Below are positions 21,334 to 32,371 of a stretch of DNA of 64,000 nt, in pieces. Both the position numbers and the translations under genes were made by a program. Where the stretch lies: assembly GCF_937616625.2 (NCBI RefSeq), contig NC_065576.1, positions 13,518,501 to 13,582,500 of the forward strand. The letters run 5' to 3'. Within the stretch, counting starts at the first letter, position 1. Every line of letters starts with the position of its first letter. The DNA is from Mercurialis annua. Taxonomy: Eukaryota > Streptophyta > Magnoliopsida > Malpighiales > Euphorbiaceae. The notes under the pieces were generated by a model. It searched no databases. It was not told the origin of the DNA and was given only the letters and a program-made list of their open reading frames with translations.

Positions 21334-22272
21334 ATTAATCACTTAATCACATTGGGCTTGTACAACCCATAACTGTTTTGGGCCTATTCTTAGTGTGCGA
21401 CCCTGTAGGTTCATATAACGTTGGCAGTAGGCCCGAAATCCCTATTTCAGCCCACAAGTCATAAGTGGCCTCTAGCAAGACATTATGACTACCCAAGTTA
21501 AATGAATATCGACAATCCGATTTAACCATTTACAATAATATTTTAATCCCTTTGTCACTCGATATCCAGATTGAACATAAGGCATAGTCCTGTCATCCTT
21601 ATAATATTCAATCATTAGTTTCTTGACTCTAAGTAGACTGAAAATGATAACTCCTTATCAATTAGCATGGCCATGCATTTCCTTCAGTCTATCTTCTTCA
21701 AGGGGCCCATATATATCTTACTCAAATAAATGAGGGACAAATTCCTTCTCAGTCACTCACATTTCTCACATAGTTACTTTCATATCCAATGACAATCTAT
21801 TCCATTATCCTGTTAAAGATAATGTAAGACTGTATCAAAATATGAAATAGCTATGTAGAAATCCATGATGATTTCAAGGTCAAAGGATTATACTGATAGA
21901 ACTGTAATGAGAATTACTTATGACAGTGATCTATGTAGTATTCTCACAGTGGGTCATCCAGTGCCTTATTTCTCAAATAGCACCTATGATTTGACTTAAT
22001 ATCCCATATACATGATTAGTAAAACATAATCATCAGTCAACATCATACTAGTCTCAATGTTCTATTAAGACTAGGGATAGACGGTATATAATTCTTTTAT
22101 TAAACCTAAGGGTTCTACTATCAAGTCACATACTCGATGATCTTAGAAAGAATTAACCATTCAATTATTTTAATCATTAACATAAAATGATAAAAACTGC
22201 CAATCAATAAATAACAAAATGATAAAGTCAAAATATGGTCAAATATGATTGACCTAGTGCATATCACTAACA
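20748..22272 (-). mobile_element. Solo LTR (1,525 bp), TSD GAAAC
   Basis: It starts TGTTGGGGTTTATAGG and ends ATATCACTAACA, with perfect GAAAC target copies at 20743-20747 and 22273-22277. There is no primer site, coding region or second LTR, so the internal part was lost by LTR-LTR recombination. Orientation is inferred from TGTTAGTGATATGCAC (rc of the right end), which resembles copia LTR starts. Confidence 0.88.
21293..21331. repeat. (TA)n microsatellite
   Basis: About 39 bp of alternating TA within the solo LTR. Confidence 0.95.
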
Positions 22273-22799
22273 GAAACCTGAACTATAATTGATCTCATTT
22301 CTCCACGAAACAAGCGCCCAATTTTTGGTAATAGGCTGAAGAGGAAAAAGAGTGTTCGTCGGAAAATCAAAGCTTTGCCATAGTACAACGCTGTTTAAAA
22401 CAAGATTACTGTTTCCTCAAGATATAATTCAACTGAAGATTCTGAAATTGAATTGGTAGCCCTAATGGTGAATAGATCAGCGTCTAATACGATGCCTAAT
22501 TTTACCAGAGACAAATGGGAATTTTTCTCGTTAGCGGGCTTGTCGCGATTTGCTGTCCAAACGACAGTGTAGTTATTTCTGCATGATGGTTCGTTGAACC
22601 ATACGACAAAGGAGTAGGCATTGTCGCCGACTGGGAAGAATCCGGCTATGAAAGTTGCTTGTGGTAAGAATCCGACAATACAGTTTAGACTTGGACAAGA
22701 AATGAAAAATTTACTTTTACGTATCTGAAATCTTGTAATTGTATTATAGTAAAAGGGTCTCTGATGAAAAATCTGGCTTTGTAAGCAAAAGAAGAATCA

Positions 22800-23007
22800 C
22801 TATGCTGCTAAGGGCGACATGCTCTTAATTACCGTGACAGTGATGGGCAATGTTGGTCCGATCCGATTTGTAGTGAATGAAGAAGAACTTGTTGCAACGG
22901 TTATGAATATTGCAGCTATTAATCAAAAAGGAAAATGGAAGCTGAAAATCTTGGATCAACAAGTCCCTTTTGAAGATATATTCTCACTAAATCGATGGAA
23001 TTTCTAA
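22800..23007 (+). pseudogene. DUF7054 / At4g22758-like fragment
   Basis: The plus strand encodes LLITVTVMGNVGPIRFVVNE then ELVATVMNIAAI. This resembles the ubiquitin-like N-terminal strand-loop of plant proteins related to At4g22758 (LL(I/N)VTV..GP...V pattern). The match ends at about residue 40, and the rest reads as unrelated sequence to a stop. It lies at the right side of the putative Pack-MULE, opposite in orientation to the receptor-kinase fragment. The family assignment is from pattern memory. Confidence 0.5.
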
Positions 23008-23732
23008 CGGCATCAACACTCGATTAAATTAAGGGATCACGGGCTAATTATTTAAGAAGTATATAGGATTTTATAATAGAAATAATGAAGTGCACAGATC
23101 TTATGTGCAAAAAATTAAAAGTGCAGGGACGTATTAATCCTACTAAAAGCCCTAACTGTTATCGAGGCTGTTTTTATTAATTAAATTTATCAGAGAATGT
23201 TTTTTAATTTGAAATTCTTTAAATGGGAGACTTGTTGAATGTTTAATTTTTAGTATTCTTTGAACTAATTAATTTGAAAATCATAATCTGATATTATTTT
23301 ACTAGTGAAGAATTTATAAACTTATATAAACGTATGCAACGATATTTATGAGGAGCATATTGTACTTTACCCCTAAGCCAATGAGAATAGAAATGCTTTT
23401 ACCCTTGTAGATTTGCAATAAACAACAGTATGATTGGTTGCGCAGCTCAATTTCTTTCTTTTCTTTGTTGAGTTGGCTACATTTTTAATAAATATTACTT
23501 GGTGGGATATAAATATTTAAAAATGTTACAAAATATAATTTAACTAATGTGATACACATTAATAATTTACATATTAAAGATAAAATTGGGAGAATATGAA
23601 ATAAACTAAAATTTCAAACTGTGTACGAATTACATCTACACTAGTCTTGTGAATTTGTGTGCATTAATTAACCTATGGAAAAGGCCTATTGGTGCCATTT
23701 CTTAAACTAATGTATTAAAGAAGAAACAACAA

Positions 23733-24407
23733 TTATACTAAGTTTCTATAATTGCGTACCAATCCTTCAGGTTCTAATGCTGCAATATTTACTCTAATTT
23801 CTTGTACTGCAGGTTCTGCTGGGCAAGCTATAGCCTGGCTGCAACCAACAATCTTTTGACACGTTTCAATTAGGCTGTGCCTACAAGTAGGGCAAGACGA
23901 GTGTGAGCCGAGCCATTTATCAATGCATTTCACATGAAATCCATGGTTGCACTTAGGAAGTAGCCGAACGCGCTCACCAACCGTAAACTCCGCGAGACAG
24001 ATCACACACTCTGTGTCTAATCCGGGCAGGTTCAAGTCCGGTGAGTAGTTTACAGTCGGGAAAGTCCCTAACGCCTTTCGTTTGACGCCTGTATTGGCTA
24101 ATCGAGCTATGGATGCTGCATCAGAAGTCTGTGAAGCTACTAAATTCGAGCATCTAAATGCACATCTAATGATAGAATTAATCCCCAGTGAGCATATTAG
24201 TGCACACAGTAGCACTGACAGGACCATCACGACATTTGCGTCGAAAGTATTAGATCCGTTGTAAGTTTCTGATGCGACGGCGTGGCTATTCGCAGGAGAA
24301 GCTGCAGCAGGTGAGGTGTAAAGTGGAGTATTTAGTAGCAATCTTCTAGTATAGAAGTCACCCAGTTCTTGAAATAGTTGAGCTGTTGTTGGTGTAGAAG
24401 TTGACAT
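23733..24407 (-). CDS. ATL-family RING-H2 finger E3 ubiquitin ligase, copy 2
   Basis: This intact 224-aa intronless ATL protein has a hydrophobic segment at 57-80, the GLD motif at 129-131 and RING-H2 ligands C134, C137, C153, H155, H158, C161, C172 and C175, with P151 before the third Cys. It starts [10 protein letters not shown]. The N-terminal region to residue 55 is short, polar and alanine-containing, as in ATLs. The C-terminal tail ([18 protein letters not shown]) is shared by all four copies. A six-residue insert (QAIACP, 191-196) is shared only with copy 3. The two proteins differ at about eight positions. The predicted role is ubiquitin transfer at a membrane with an E2. Target and signal are unknown. 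Confidence 0.94.
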   Translation of the reverse strand: MSTSTPTTAQLFQELGDFYTRRLLLNTPLYTSPAAASPANSHAVASETYNGSNTFDANVVMVLSVLLCALICSLGINSIIRCAFRCSNLVASQTSDAASIARLANTGVKRKALGTFPTVNYSPDLNLPGLDTECVICLAEFTVGERVRLLPKCNHGFHVKCIDKWLGSHSSCPTCRHSLIETCQKIVGCSQAIACPAEPAVQEIRVNIAALEPEGLVRNYRNLV

Positions 24408-24479
24408 TTTGAGAGGTATGTAAGTAATGTTTTCAATTATTAGTTATGCAACTGCTTGGAATTGTTTCCTTGTTGATGC

Positions 24480-24489
24480 TATATATATA
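24480..24489 (-). promoter_or_regulatory. TATA box of ATL copy 2
   Basis: CTATATATAT about 73 bp upstream of the start codon, at the same offset as copy 3. Confidence 0.65.
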
Positions 24490-24774
24490 GGGGAAAGGTC
24501 AATAGGTTAACTTCCTAGTGGGGTTTTTTTTTTATAGATATAATATATGCAATTATTTCAATTAGAAACATATTACTGAGAATATTCTAAGTGTTTAATT
24601 TGGGTTAGAACAAAGGGATCAATTAATAATGGTTTGTGTTTTTTAAATATGTGCAAATCTATAACTATATGGAATTATGAATACTCCACTTAATTGCTTG
24701 TTTAGTTTAATGGTCTTTCTAATCAATATGGGACCACCCCAATATTGCAGTGGTGAAATTCTTTCAAAATGCTA

Positions 24775-25166
24775 GGATATTAAACTCTGTAGCTCACTAA
24801 CCTTTCCTAAAATTACAGAAAGGTCACTAAAAAAACTTTTGTTACAAAATGATTATTAAATTATACCTTTTATTATAAAGGGGTTTGGCCATATAAAACG
24901 TTGCGTTTTATGCAAAAACGCAACATTTTTACTTACGTGGCAAGACAAAATTACAAAAAGAAACGTAGTTCAGTGACCTTTTTGTAATAAAAGATATTAT
25001 CCAATAATTATTTTGTAATTCACTAAAAGTTTAGTGTTCATTTTGTAACAACATAAATATTTTTGTAATAAAAGGTATAGTTCAATGACTATTTTGTGAT
25101 AAAAGTTTTTTTAGTGACCTTTCTGTAATTTGACGAAAACCTAATGATCTACAGAGTTTAATATCC
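24775..25166. mobile_element. MULE-type MITE (392 bp), 9-bp TSD AAAATGCTA
   Basis: Inverted ends GGATATTAAACTCTGTAG are perfect for 18 bp and continue imperfectly (ACAGAAAGGTCACTAAAAAA in both arms). AAAATGCTA is duplicated at 24766-24774 and 25167-25175. Segments 1 and 3 have the uninterrupted AAAATGCTATCCAGG. Confidence 0.95.
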
Positions 25167-25338
25167 AAAATGCTATCCAGGTCCCAGTAGCTGTGGAGGA
25201 CTCATGAAATCCTTATTTAAAGGTGGTGGACATGGAAATTATGCTAGCTTTTATGTTGATGAAAGTGGTAGAGTTTCTGGAGAAAATGGATTTTTAGATT
25301 TCAGAAACCACACTGATATGTATGTATATATATTATAC

Positions 25339-25737
25339 AGAGTAAACTATTCTGAGATTTTCTATATATATCATAATTAACAGTTTAATACTTTTTATTT
25401 GAAAATTTTATTAATGATCTCTCACTTTCAATTCTGTTAACTATTGAACTTTTTATTAATTTGAGGTACCAAATTGTTAATATAGAATTGAAAGTTAGGT
25501 ATCAAATCATTTGAAAGTAAGGTACCAAATTGTTAATAAAATCATAAGTGAGAGACCAAATTGTTAACGAAATTGATAGTGGGATACTAAATCGTTTGAA
25601 AGTAAGTGCTGAAATTAACGGAGTGGCCTGATAGTTAAAGAAATTGAACGTCAAATACCATTTAGTAATATTTTAAAACAAGAAATATTAAACTGTTAAT
25701 TATAATATAACTGATGGACCTTAGAGTAATTTGCTCT
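25339..25737. mobile_element. TIR element (about 400 bp), class unclear
   Basis: Left AGAGTAAACTATTCTGAG and right (rc) AGAGCAAATTACTCTAAG, with a shared ATAATTAACAGTTTAATA block. It is absent at the equivalent place in segment 3 (about 30613). Flanks TATTATAC and TATTCTAA are an imperfect 8-bp duplication. The interior has repeated GGTACCAAATTGTTAA motifs. Confidence 0.7.
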
Positions 25738-26460
25738 ATTCTAAATTAATATAGATCCATCGAATAATGTTCTAAGTGTTTAGAACAAAGGAAATTAATA
25801 ATGTTATGTGTATTTTAAATATGTGGAAATCTATAACTATAAGGATATTCCACTTAATATCTTGTTTCTGATATGTTTTTCTCATAAATTTCTTCTTGTT
25901 ATGCAATAATCACTTGATAGTTATCAACAAAGATTAACATTTACTACTATGATCTTCTCAAGATCCAAAATGACTTTTCCCATGCAAGTTGCCTCATTAC
26001 AATCTAATCGACTATCCTATAAATTATTTCTTTGTTGTGGCTCTAATTTAAAGCAATATTCTCACTAAGATCTTCCATATAATCACTATTAATTTATATC
26101 ATTCTCAACTTTGTACTACATTGAAATTTTGAAAAGATTATCATAGTTCAATTGAAGTGTTTGTATATGTTTTTTGTGGCCCACCAGTATTAGTATATTA
26201 GGGAAGTTCTCAATAGATAATAGTACTTTTATGTTCATATCATAAGATAATATACAGTTTGTGTATAAATTTGTTTCTTTTGTGTTAAAAAGAAAGAAAG
26301 GGAAAGGCTAGGTGTAAAGACTTACTTTTTATTTTGTTTGTACAAATATAACTACTAGGTCCCATTTTTTGTATTGGGGTTGGATTTCACCATCTTTTTA
26401 TATTATCTATTTGTAGGTCCATACAGAGTAGAAATCAATCTTTTCATTTTGGTGCTCCGC

Positions 26461-26595
26461 CAATGTGGCCTAATCTAGTTGGTTAAAGCGCCTCTAAGTG
26501 CATTTAGACGTTGTGGGTTCAAATTCCTCTTCTGTAATTAACATCTAACAAAAGAAAATTCTAATAGTTAAAACCCTATTTACGTCAAAAAAAAA
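26461..26595 (+). mobile_element. tRNA-derived SINE in segment 2
   Basis: Box A TAGTTGGTTAAAGCG and box B GGGTTCAAATTCC are better preserved than in segment 1. A poly(A) tail precedes TGGTGCTCCAC, and TGGTGCTCCGC precedes the head. Orthologous to the SINE at 12831. Confidence 0.85.
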
Positions 26596-27389
26596 TGGTG
26601 CTCCACATGCTATTCTCCTACGTGGTGGCAAAATCCGAATTCCGACCCAGAGAAAACAGGAATTTTGTTGTTCAGCTATTTAAACAAACAAGTCAGCAAA
26701 CATATCGTTTTATTATTATTTTTTTAATTCTTTTAGTTCAAAAAACAAGTCATTCCGCTATTTAAAATAATTAGACAGATGATGTGTCGTTTAATTATTA
26801 AAAAAAAATTAGTCCAAAAAAAATAGAAAAGGTAAAAATGGTAAACGATTAAATAAATTTAATTAGAAATGGAATATAAACATGGGAAGATGTTTCTGAT
26901 TTTTTTTAAAAAATCTAAAAAAGATTTATCAACCCAAGCTTTCAAAATCTGATATTTATGTATGGAAAGGGGAAATTATTCTTCTATTGTTTAGGATATG
27001 GAACAAGTAGGCTCTATTTGATTTTCAAATCTTAATTAAACCCGTTATATTTCAAAATCAGACTGTATAAACCCTTACGTGTAGCAGCGTTAATAAAAAC
27101 ATTAGGTTTTACCTACGTGAAATGTCCATACCATATTTCAAGTGGTAAAACTGAGGCAAATAATGCCCTTACGATTTAAGACGGGAGCAAACCCCTATGG
27201 TTTAGGGCGGGAGCGATTAAGCCCTTCATGAATTTTCGATCTCAATTAAATCCCTGAAATTTTAAAATCGGCACATCCAAACCTATTTGTCTAACATCGT
27301 TAGCGAAACGCTCTGTATCATTACTCGATGCTTATGTCGAATGTCTTTATCATTTAATATCCCAGATAAAAAAAGATCACTTAACTTAC

Positions 27390-27770
27390 TACTTTTATAA
27401 ATTTAAAAATTATTTTATTTTTCAGATAAAATTTTAGAGACTTTTTTGGCCTTTTTTCATATTATATATTTCCTCTTCGACTCTTCTCCTTTCTTTTAAG
27501 GGTCGTCCACTGTATTTACCACATATTTCTATCTCTGTCACATCATTTTACAATCACCTCTGTTCATCTCTTCAAATCTATCAAGGTTCGAACTAACAAA
27601 CACACCATACGTATGTCTGTTCGAATTCGGCTGCGATCAAAACAGACAACAAACAGACGTGTTGTTTGTAAAAAATAACTATTAGTATTATTTGTCTGAA
27701 GCCCCTACATAGAAGAAGTGAAAAGATCTCTAAAATTTTATTTAAAAGATAAAATAGTTCCTGAACTTAA
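27390..27770. repeat. Inverted repeat flanking a short non-coding stretch
   Basis: AGATAAAATTTTAGAGACTT near 27424 and, inverted, AAATAAAATTTTAGAGATC at about 27726-27744 (rc), with adjacent similarity. This is probably an old TIR element. No coding content was recognised. Confidence 0.4.
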
Positions 27771-27783
27771 AAATGAGTAGCAA

Positions 27784-27880
27784 TACTAAAAAACAGTCGA
27801 TTAGCGATGGATTTTAAATCAGTTTTTAAATCTGTCGCTAAAATCAGATTTAGCGACAGATTTTGAATCCGTCGCTAAAA
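27784..27880. mobile_element. CACTA element remnant (TTTAGCGACGG family)
   Basis: TACTAAAAAACAGTC followed by TTAGCGATGGATTTTAAATC and AATCCGTCGCTAAAA matches the ends of the element at 1006-2097 with the interior deleted. The right terminus is lost. Confidence 0.7.
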
Positions 27881-28556
27881 CACTGAGGAGGTTTGTAATT
27901 TTGGTTTGCTGCTCTCAGTTTGGAAAAACTTTAAGTTGTTAATCGTTTTTGAGCTTAATATATATCTTTTGGTACATTTTAAAATAAAGTTATTATCCTA
28001 CATTTTATAAGCCTTAAATGTTATAGAGGCTGTTTTTATTAATTAAATTTATCAGAGAATGTTTTTTAATTTGAAATTCTTTAAATGGGAGACTTGTTGA
28101 ATGTTTAATTAATTTTTTGGTATTTTTTGAATTTATTAATTTGCAAATTATAATCTGACATTATTTAGTCAAGAATTTATAAACGTATGCAACGATATTT
28201 ATGAGGAGCATATTGTACTTTACCCCTAAGCCAATGAGAATAGAAATGCTTGTTTGGCCTACCTCGTTTCTTAGTGCCATTCTTTCTCACTGCCCTTTTG
28301 ACTCTCACTTCCTTTGTTTTCTTGGTGAGATGTGAATAGTTAAAAATGTTATAAAATTTAAATTTAACTAATGTAATATACATTAAGAATCTACATATTA
28401 AACATAAAACTCGGAGAATATGAAATAAACTAAAATTTCAAACTCTGTACGAATTACATCTACACTAGTCTTGTGAATTTGTATGCACTAATTGACCTAT
28501 GGAAAAGGCCTATTGGTGCCATTTCTTGAAGTCTATGCTCAACTTAAACTAATGTA

Positions 28557-29231
28557 TTATACTAAGTTTCTATAATTGCGTACCAATCCTTCAGGTTCTA
28601 ATGCGGCAATATTTACTCTAATTTCTTGTACTGGACGTTCTGCTGGGCAAGCTATAGCCTGGCTGCAACCAACAATCTTTTGACAAGTCTCAATTAGGCT
28701 GTGCCTACAAGTAGGGCAAGACGAGTGTGAACCGAGCCATTTATCAATGCATTTCACATGGAATCCATGGTTGCACTTAGGAAGTAGCCGAACGCGCTCA
28801 CCAACTGCAAACTCCGCGAGACAGATCACACACTCTGTGTCTAATCCGGGCAGGTTCAAGTCCGGTGAGTAGTTTATGGTCGGGAAAGTCCTTAACGCCT
28901 TTCGTTTGATGCCTGTATTGGCTAATCGAGCTATGGAAGCTGTATCAGAAGTCTGTGAAGCTACTAAATTTGAGCATCTAAATGCACATCTAATGATTGA
29001 ATTAATCCCCAGTGAGCATATTAGTGCACATAGTAGCACTGACAGGACCATCACGACATTTGCGTCGAAAGTATTAGATCCGTTGTAAGTTTCTGATGCG
29101 ACGGCGTGGCTATTCGCAGGAGCAGCTGCATCAGGTGAGGTGTAAAGTGGAGTATTTAGTAGCAATCTTCTGGTATAGAAGTCACCCAGTTCTTGAAATA
29201 GTTGAGCTGTTGTTGGTGTAGAAGTTGACAT
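28557..29231 (-). CDS. ATL-family RING-H2 finger E3 ubiquitin ligase, copy 3
   Basis: This intact 224-aa ATL protein is about 96% identical to copy 2 and in the same register: hydrophobic segment 57-80, GLD 129-131, RING-H2 ligands C134, C137, C153, H155, H158, C161, C172 and C175. Differences from copy 2 include D34, T97, I108, R114, I119, A142 and the R-P pair at 199-200. None touches a zinc ligand or W165. It is intronless with a TATA box at the same 73-bp offset. The downstream flank, and much of the upstream one, is also duplicated. This is a recent duplicate that still looks functional. Expression and substrate cannot be judged from sequence. Confidence 0.94.
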   Translation of the reverse strand: MSTSTPTTAQLFQELGDFYTRRLLLNTPLYTSPDAAAPANSHAVASETYNGSNTFDANVVMVLSVLLCALICSLGINSIIRCAFRCSNLVASQTSDTASIARLANTGIKRKALRTFPTINYSPDLNLPGLDTECVICLAEFAVGERVRLLPKCNHGFHVKCIDKWLGSHSSCPTCRHSLIETCQKIVGCSQAIACPAERPVQEIRVNIAALEPEGLVRNYRNLV

Positions 29232-29303
29232 TTTGAGAGGTATGTAAGTAGTGTTTTCAATTATTAGTTATGCAACTGCTTGGAATTGTTTCCTTGTTGA
29301 TGC

Positions 29304-29313
29304 TATATATATA
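29304..29313 (-). promoter_or_regulatory. TATA box of ATL copy 3
   Basis: TATATATATA-type sequence 73 bp upstream of the start codon, in a leader nearly identical to copy 2. Confidence 0.65.
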
Positions 29314-29692
29314 GGGGAAAGGTCAATAGGTTAACTTCCTAGTGGGCTCTTTATATATATAATATATGCAATTATTTCAATTAGAAACATATTACTGAGA
29401 ATATTCTAAGTGTTTAATTTGGGTTAGAACAAAGAGAATTAATAATGTTATGTGTATTTAAAATATGTGGAAATCTATAACTATATGGATACTCCACTTA
29501 ATAGCTTGTTTAGATTAATGGACTTTCTAATCAACGTAGGACCGACCATCCCACTATTCAGACAATTCATTCAAAATGCTATCCAGGTCCCAGTAGCTCA
29601 GGAGGACTCATGAAACCCTTATCTGAATTCTGAAGGTAGTGGACATGGAAATTATCCTTTTAAGTTGATGAAAGTTGGCTATATTAATAATA

Positions 29693-30531
29693 GGGTTAAT
29701 TTCATAAAAAATCATAATCTTTATACGAAATTTCATTTTAATCACGACTTTTAAAAGTTGCCGTATAAAACCATGAACGTTCATTTTTTTTTCAAATGTA
29801 TCACCAAATCAGTTTCTGATGTATTTTTGCTGACGCGTCTACCAGAATCCGGTTGATTTGAAAAAAAATGAAAGGTAAAACTACACCGGAAAACTAATCG
29901 GTGATAGATTTGAAAAAAATGAAAGTTCATGTTTTTATATGACAACTTCTAAAAATCGTGATTAAATGAGAGGAGAATACAAATCATGCTATAAGAAACG
30001 AGTTGCGGCCCGAGCGACCAGACTTAACATAAATGTAGCCACTGGAGCCATTCTAAAAAGGGAGAAACTTGACTCGTTGAAGGGGAGCATTGAAATGAGT
30101 GACAGCTAGGACCAAATTCTCACATGTCCGTTTCGTTATTACAACCTTCTTTTTTGATGTCAAAGACCAGAAGGGAAAAGAAACGGCTCCGAAGAAAGAA
30201 ATTGGGCAACGGCTGGAGAGGCAGTCGTAGAAGCGAAGTCTATCGCCGCGCCGACCATCAAATACGAGACCCCTTCTCAACGATTTGACAGATACACCGG
30301 TAATTCCGCATCTAGGATTCTGTAACAGCAAAACGAGCGTATCAATGGAATAATTTAGCGTTACGAGTACATTCCAATAATCATGATGAAGAATCCAATA
30401 GCTCCTCTCACATGATTAAATATACTATGAGATTCTTTTGTGGTCCTGATTGAATGAATCAACTATGAAATTTCATAGTAATTTCAAATGAGACTTCGTG
30501 TAAAGTTCGTGATTTTTTATGAAATTAACCC
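29693..30531. mobile_element. Mutator-like element (839 bp) with possible captured sequence, 9-bp TSD TTAATAATA
   Basis: Termini GGGTTAATTTCATAAAAAAT are inverted and perfect for 20 bp. TTAATAATA is duplicated at 29684-29692 and 30532-30540. Segment 1 has the empty equivalent near 6972. The interior at about 30000-30350 is distinctly more GC-rich than the AT-rich arms. On the minus strand it holds an open frame (30053-30331, VSVKSLRRGLVFDGRRGDRL) with no recognised family. It may be captured host DNA. Confidence 0.92.
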
Positions 30532-30901
30532 TTAATAATATGTTAGAGAGTTTATGGAGAAAACATGATTTTAAATTTCAGAAAACGCACTAATATGTAT
30601 GTATGTATGTATTATAAATTAATATAGATCCATCGAATAAGAAGTTATAGCAATTGAAATTTGCAAATAAAATAACCACAGAAAATAATTCTAGTAAGTT
30701 TATTTTCTGCCTGTTGACACAGTTTTTAATAGTGTGCATCTCTTTGAGACAGATTCAACTAGACTCATCAATCACACTCTTCATATGAACTTTAGTTTCG
30801 AATATGCACATGCTTTCCTGTTTCTGTATTATTATTGTTTGTTTTAGGAATAGCATAGAATAAAATATATAATCTATAATAAATGAAATAACTACTTTTA
30901 C

Positions 30902-31236
30902 GGGTTAAATATTCTTAAGGTCACCAAAATATGATTTTTTGACAAAATGGTTACCGGACTATAATATAATGGTTACCGGACTATAGTTTTCTTTTACAAA
31001 ATAGTTACCGAACTATAGAAAGCTACAAAACGGTTATCAAACTATTGTATTTTTACAAAAACGTTATTTTACTATACATGTTTTCCTAGTACACATTATC
31101 AAAATGGTAACTTTGGTTTAAAAAAATAATATTTGTAATTTATTATAGTTTGGTAACCCTTTTGTAAAAACACTATAATTCAATAACCATTTTGTAAAAA
31201 GGTCATAGTTCAGTTACCTCAAAAATATTGAACTCC
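30902..31236. mobile_element. MULE-type MITE (335 bp), 9-bp TSD (8/9)
   Basis: GGGTTAAATATTCTTAAGG and (rc) GGAGTTCAATATTTTTGAGG ends with mirrored AAAATGGTTA arms. Flanks TACTTTTAC (30893-30901) and TAATTTTAC (31237-31245). Confidence 0.82.
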
Positions 31237-31367
31237 TAATTTTACTTATTGATAGGCAAAATTATTCTATACAATTATAGAATAATAAGCTTATAGAGTT
31301 ATTATTTTATGAACCAAATAAGAATAAATATTCTATATAGAATATTAATTCTGTTCCGGACTTATTC

Positions 31368-31645
31368 CACTACAATAAATACTAGAATTAGCAGCAAATA
31401 TTTTTGCTGCTAATAGTAATAAAATTATTACGATTAACATATACATAGCAACAAAAAACAACTGTGGCATGTTGCTACTAATAAAACATTGTATTAAGTA
31501 ATTGATAATAAAATTTACTATAAAATGCTGCTACAACTTAACTAATGACAACAACTTTCAAAATTATTGCTGCTAAATGTATTTTAGCAGCAAAATAAAA
31601 TTAGCTGTAAAATTATTGTTACTAAATACAGAATTTCTTGTAGTG
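31368..31645. mobile_element. Small CACTA MITE (278 bp)
   Basis: Left CACTACAATAAATACTAGAA, right (rc) CACTACAAGAAATTCTGTAT. Interior repeats of TAGCAGCAAA type. Flanking triplets TTC and TTT, a one-mismatch 3-bp duplication. Confidence 0.8.
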
Positions 31646-32371
31646 TTTGATGAACCAAACATAACTTAATTACTATACCTAGACCTTTTTAGTTCAGCTC
31701 CTATGTGTCTTTCCTATTAATTTCTTCTTCTTTTTGCGAATTTTCAAAATCCCTTGATTGTTATCAACAAAGATTAACATTTACTAATGATCTTCTCAAG
31801 ATCCAAAATGGCTTTTCCCATGCAAGTTGCCTCATTGCTATCTAATCAACAATCCTATAAATTTTTTTGTTGTTGTGGCTCTAATTTAAAGCAATATTCT
31901 CACTAAGATCTTCCATATAATCACTATTAATTTATATCATTCTCAACTTGGTACTGCATTGAAATTTTGAAAAGATTATCATAGTCCAATTGAAGTGTTT
32001 GAATATGTTTTTTGTGGCCCACCAGTTAGTAGTATATTAGGAAAGTTGCTCAACAAATAATAGTACTTTTGTGTTCATATCACAAGATAATATATAGTTT
32101 GTATAAATTTGTTCTTTTGTGTTGAAAAGAAGGAAAGGGTAAGGCTAGGTGTAAAGCCTTGCTTTTAATTTTGTTTGTAAAAGTATCCCTACTAGGGCCC
32201 AATTTTATGTATTGGGGTAGGATTTCACCATCTTTTTATATTATCTATTTGTGGGTCCATAGAAATGTAGAAATCATTCTTTTTATTTTGGTGCTCTAGA
32301 TGCTATTCTTCTCCACATTCTATTCTTCTACATAGTGGCGAAATCATAATTCCAATTTGGTGAAAGCGGAG

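Larger units (their letters stand above)
20580..22700 (-). pseudogene. B-lectin (S-domain) receptor-like kinase fragment, split by a solo LTR
   Basis: On the minus strand, 22700-22278 encodes ATFIAGFFPVGDNAYSFVVW, then NNYTVVWTANRDKPANEKN and, after one frameshift, VVLWQSFDFPTNTLFPLQP. This is the bulb-type mannose-binding lectin domain of G-type lectin receptor kinases (ZmPK1-like). The reading resumes at 20742-20590 with NVLRLLYDGIK-like and NRISYFDHLG-like sequence (two frames), the continuation expected in the family. The solo LTR at 20748-22272 sits between the two parts. No signal peptide, PAN, transmembrane or kinase part is seen. It is a non-functional fragment, probably captured by the surrounding MULE. 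Confidence 0.8.
19503..23152. mobile_element. Probable Pack-MULE (about 3.65 kb) carrying host-gene fragments
   Basis: The left end (GGGCTTAATCAATCC from 19503) and the reverse complement of the right end (GGGCTTTTAGTAGGATTAAT at 23152) align imperfectly for about 80 bp, once the MITE nested at 19543 is removed. Both arms hold a CACATAAG(G/A)TC block. Segment 3 (near 28000) has LINE tail and downstream sequence directly joined, with no such element. Inside are a lectin-receptor-kinase piece (minus) and a DUF7054-like piece (plus). A clear 9-bp target duplication was not found, so boundaries and class are tentative. Confidence 0.55.
23153..27160. repeat. Segmental duplication copy 2
   Basis: It contains ATL copy 2 and flanks matching segments 1, 3 and 4 by eye (for example ATGAGGAGCATATTGTACTT at 23349 and 28200). 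It is the least interrupted copy and preserves empty sites for the CACTA element at 8600 and for copia A at 13496. Confidence 0.85.
27890..32371. repeat. Segmental duplication copy 3
   Basis: It starts within a LINE tail shared with 19378-19470, contains ATL copy 3, and runs to the poly(T) start of a minus-strand LINE at 32372. It lacks the SINE found in segments 1 and 2. Confidence 0.85.
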
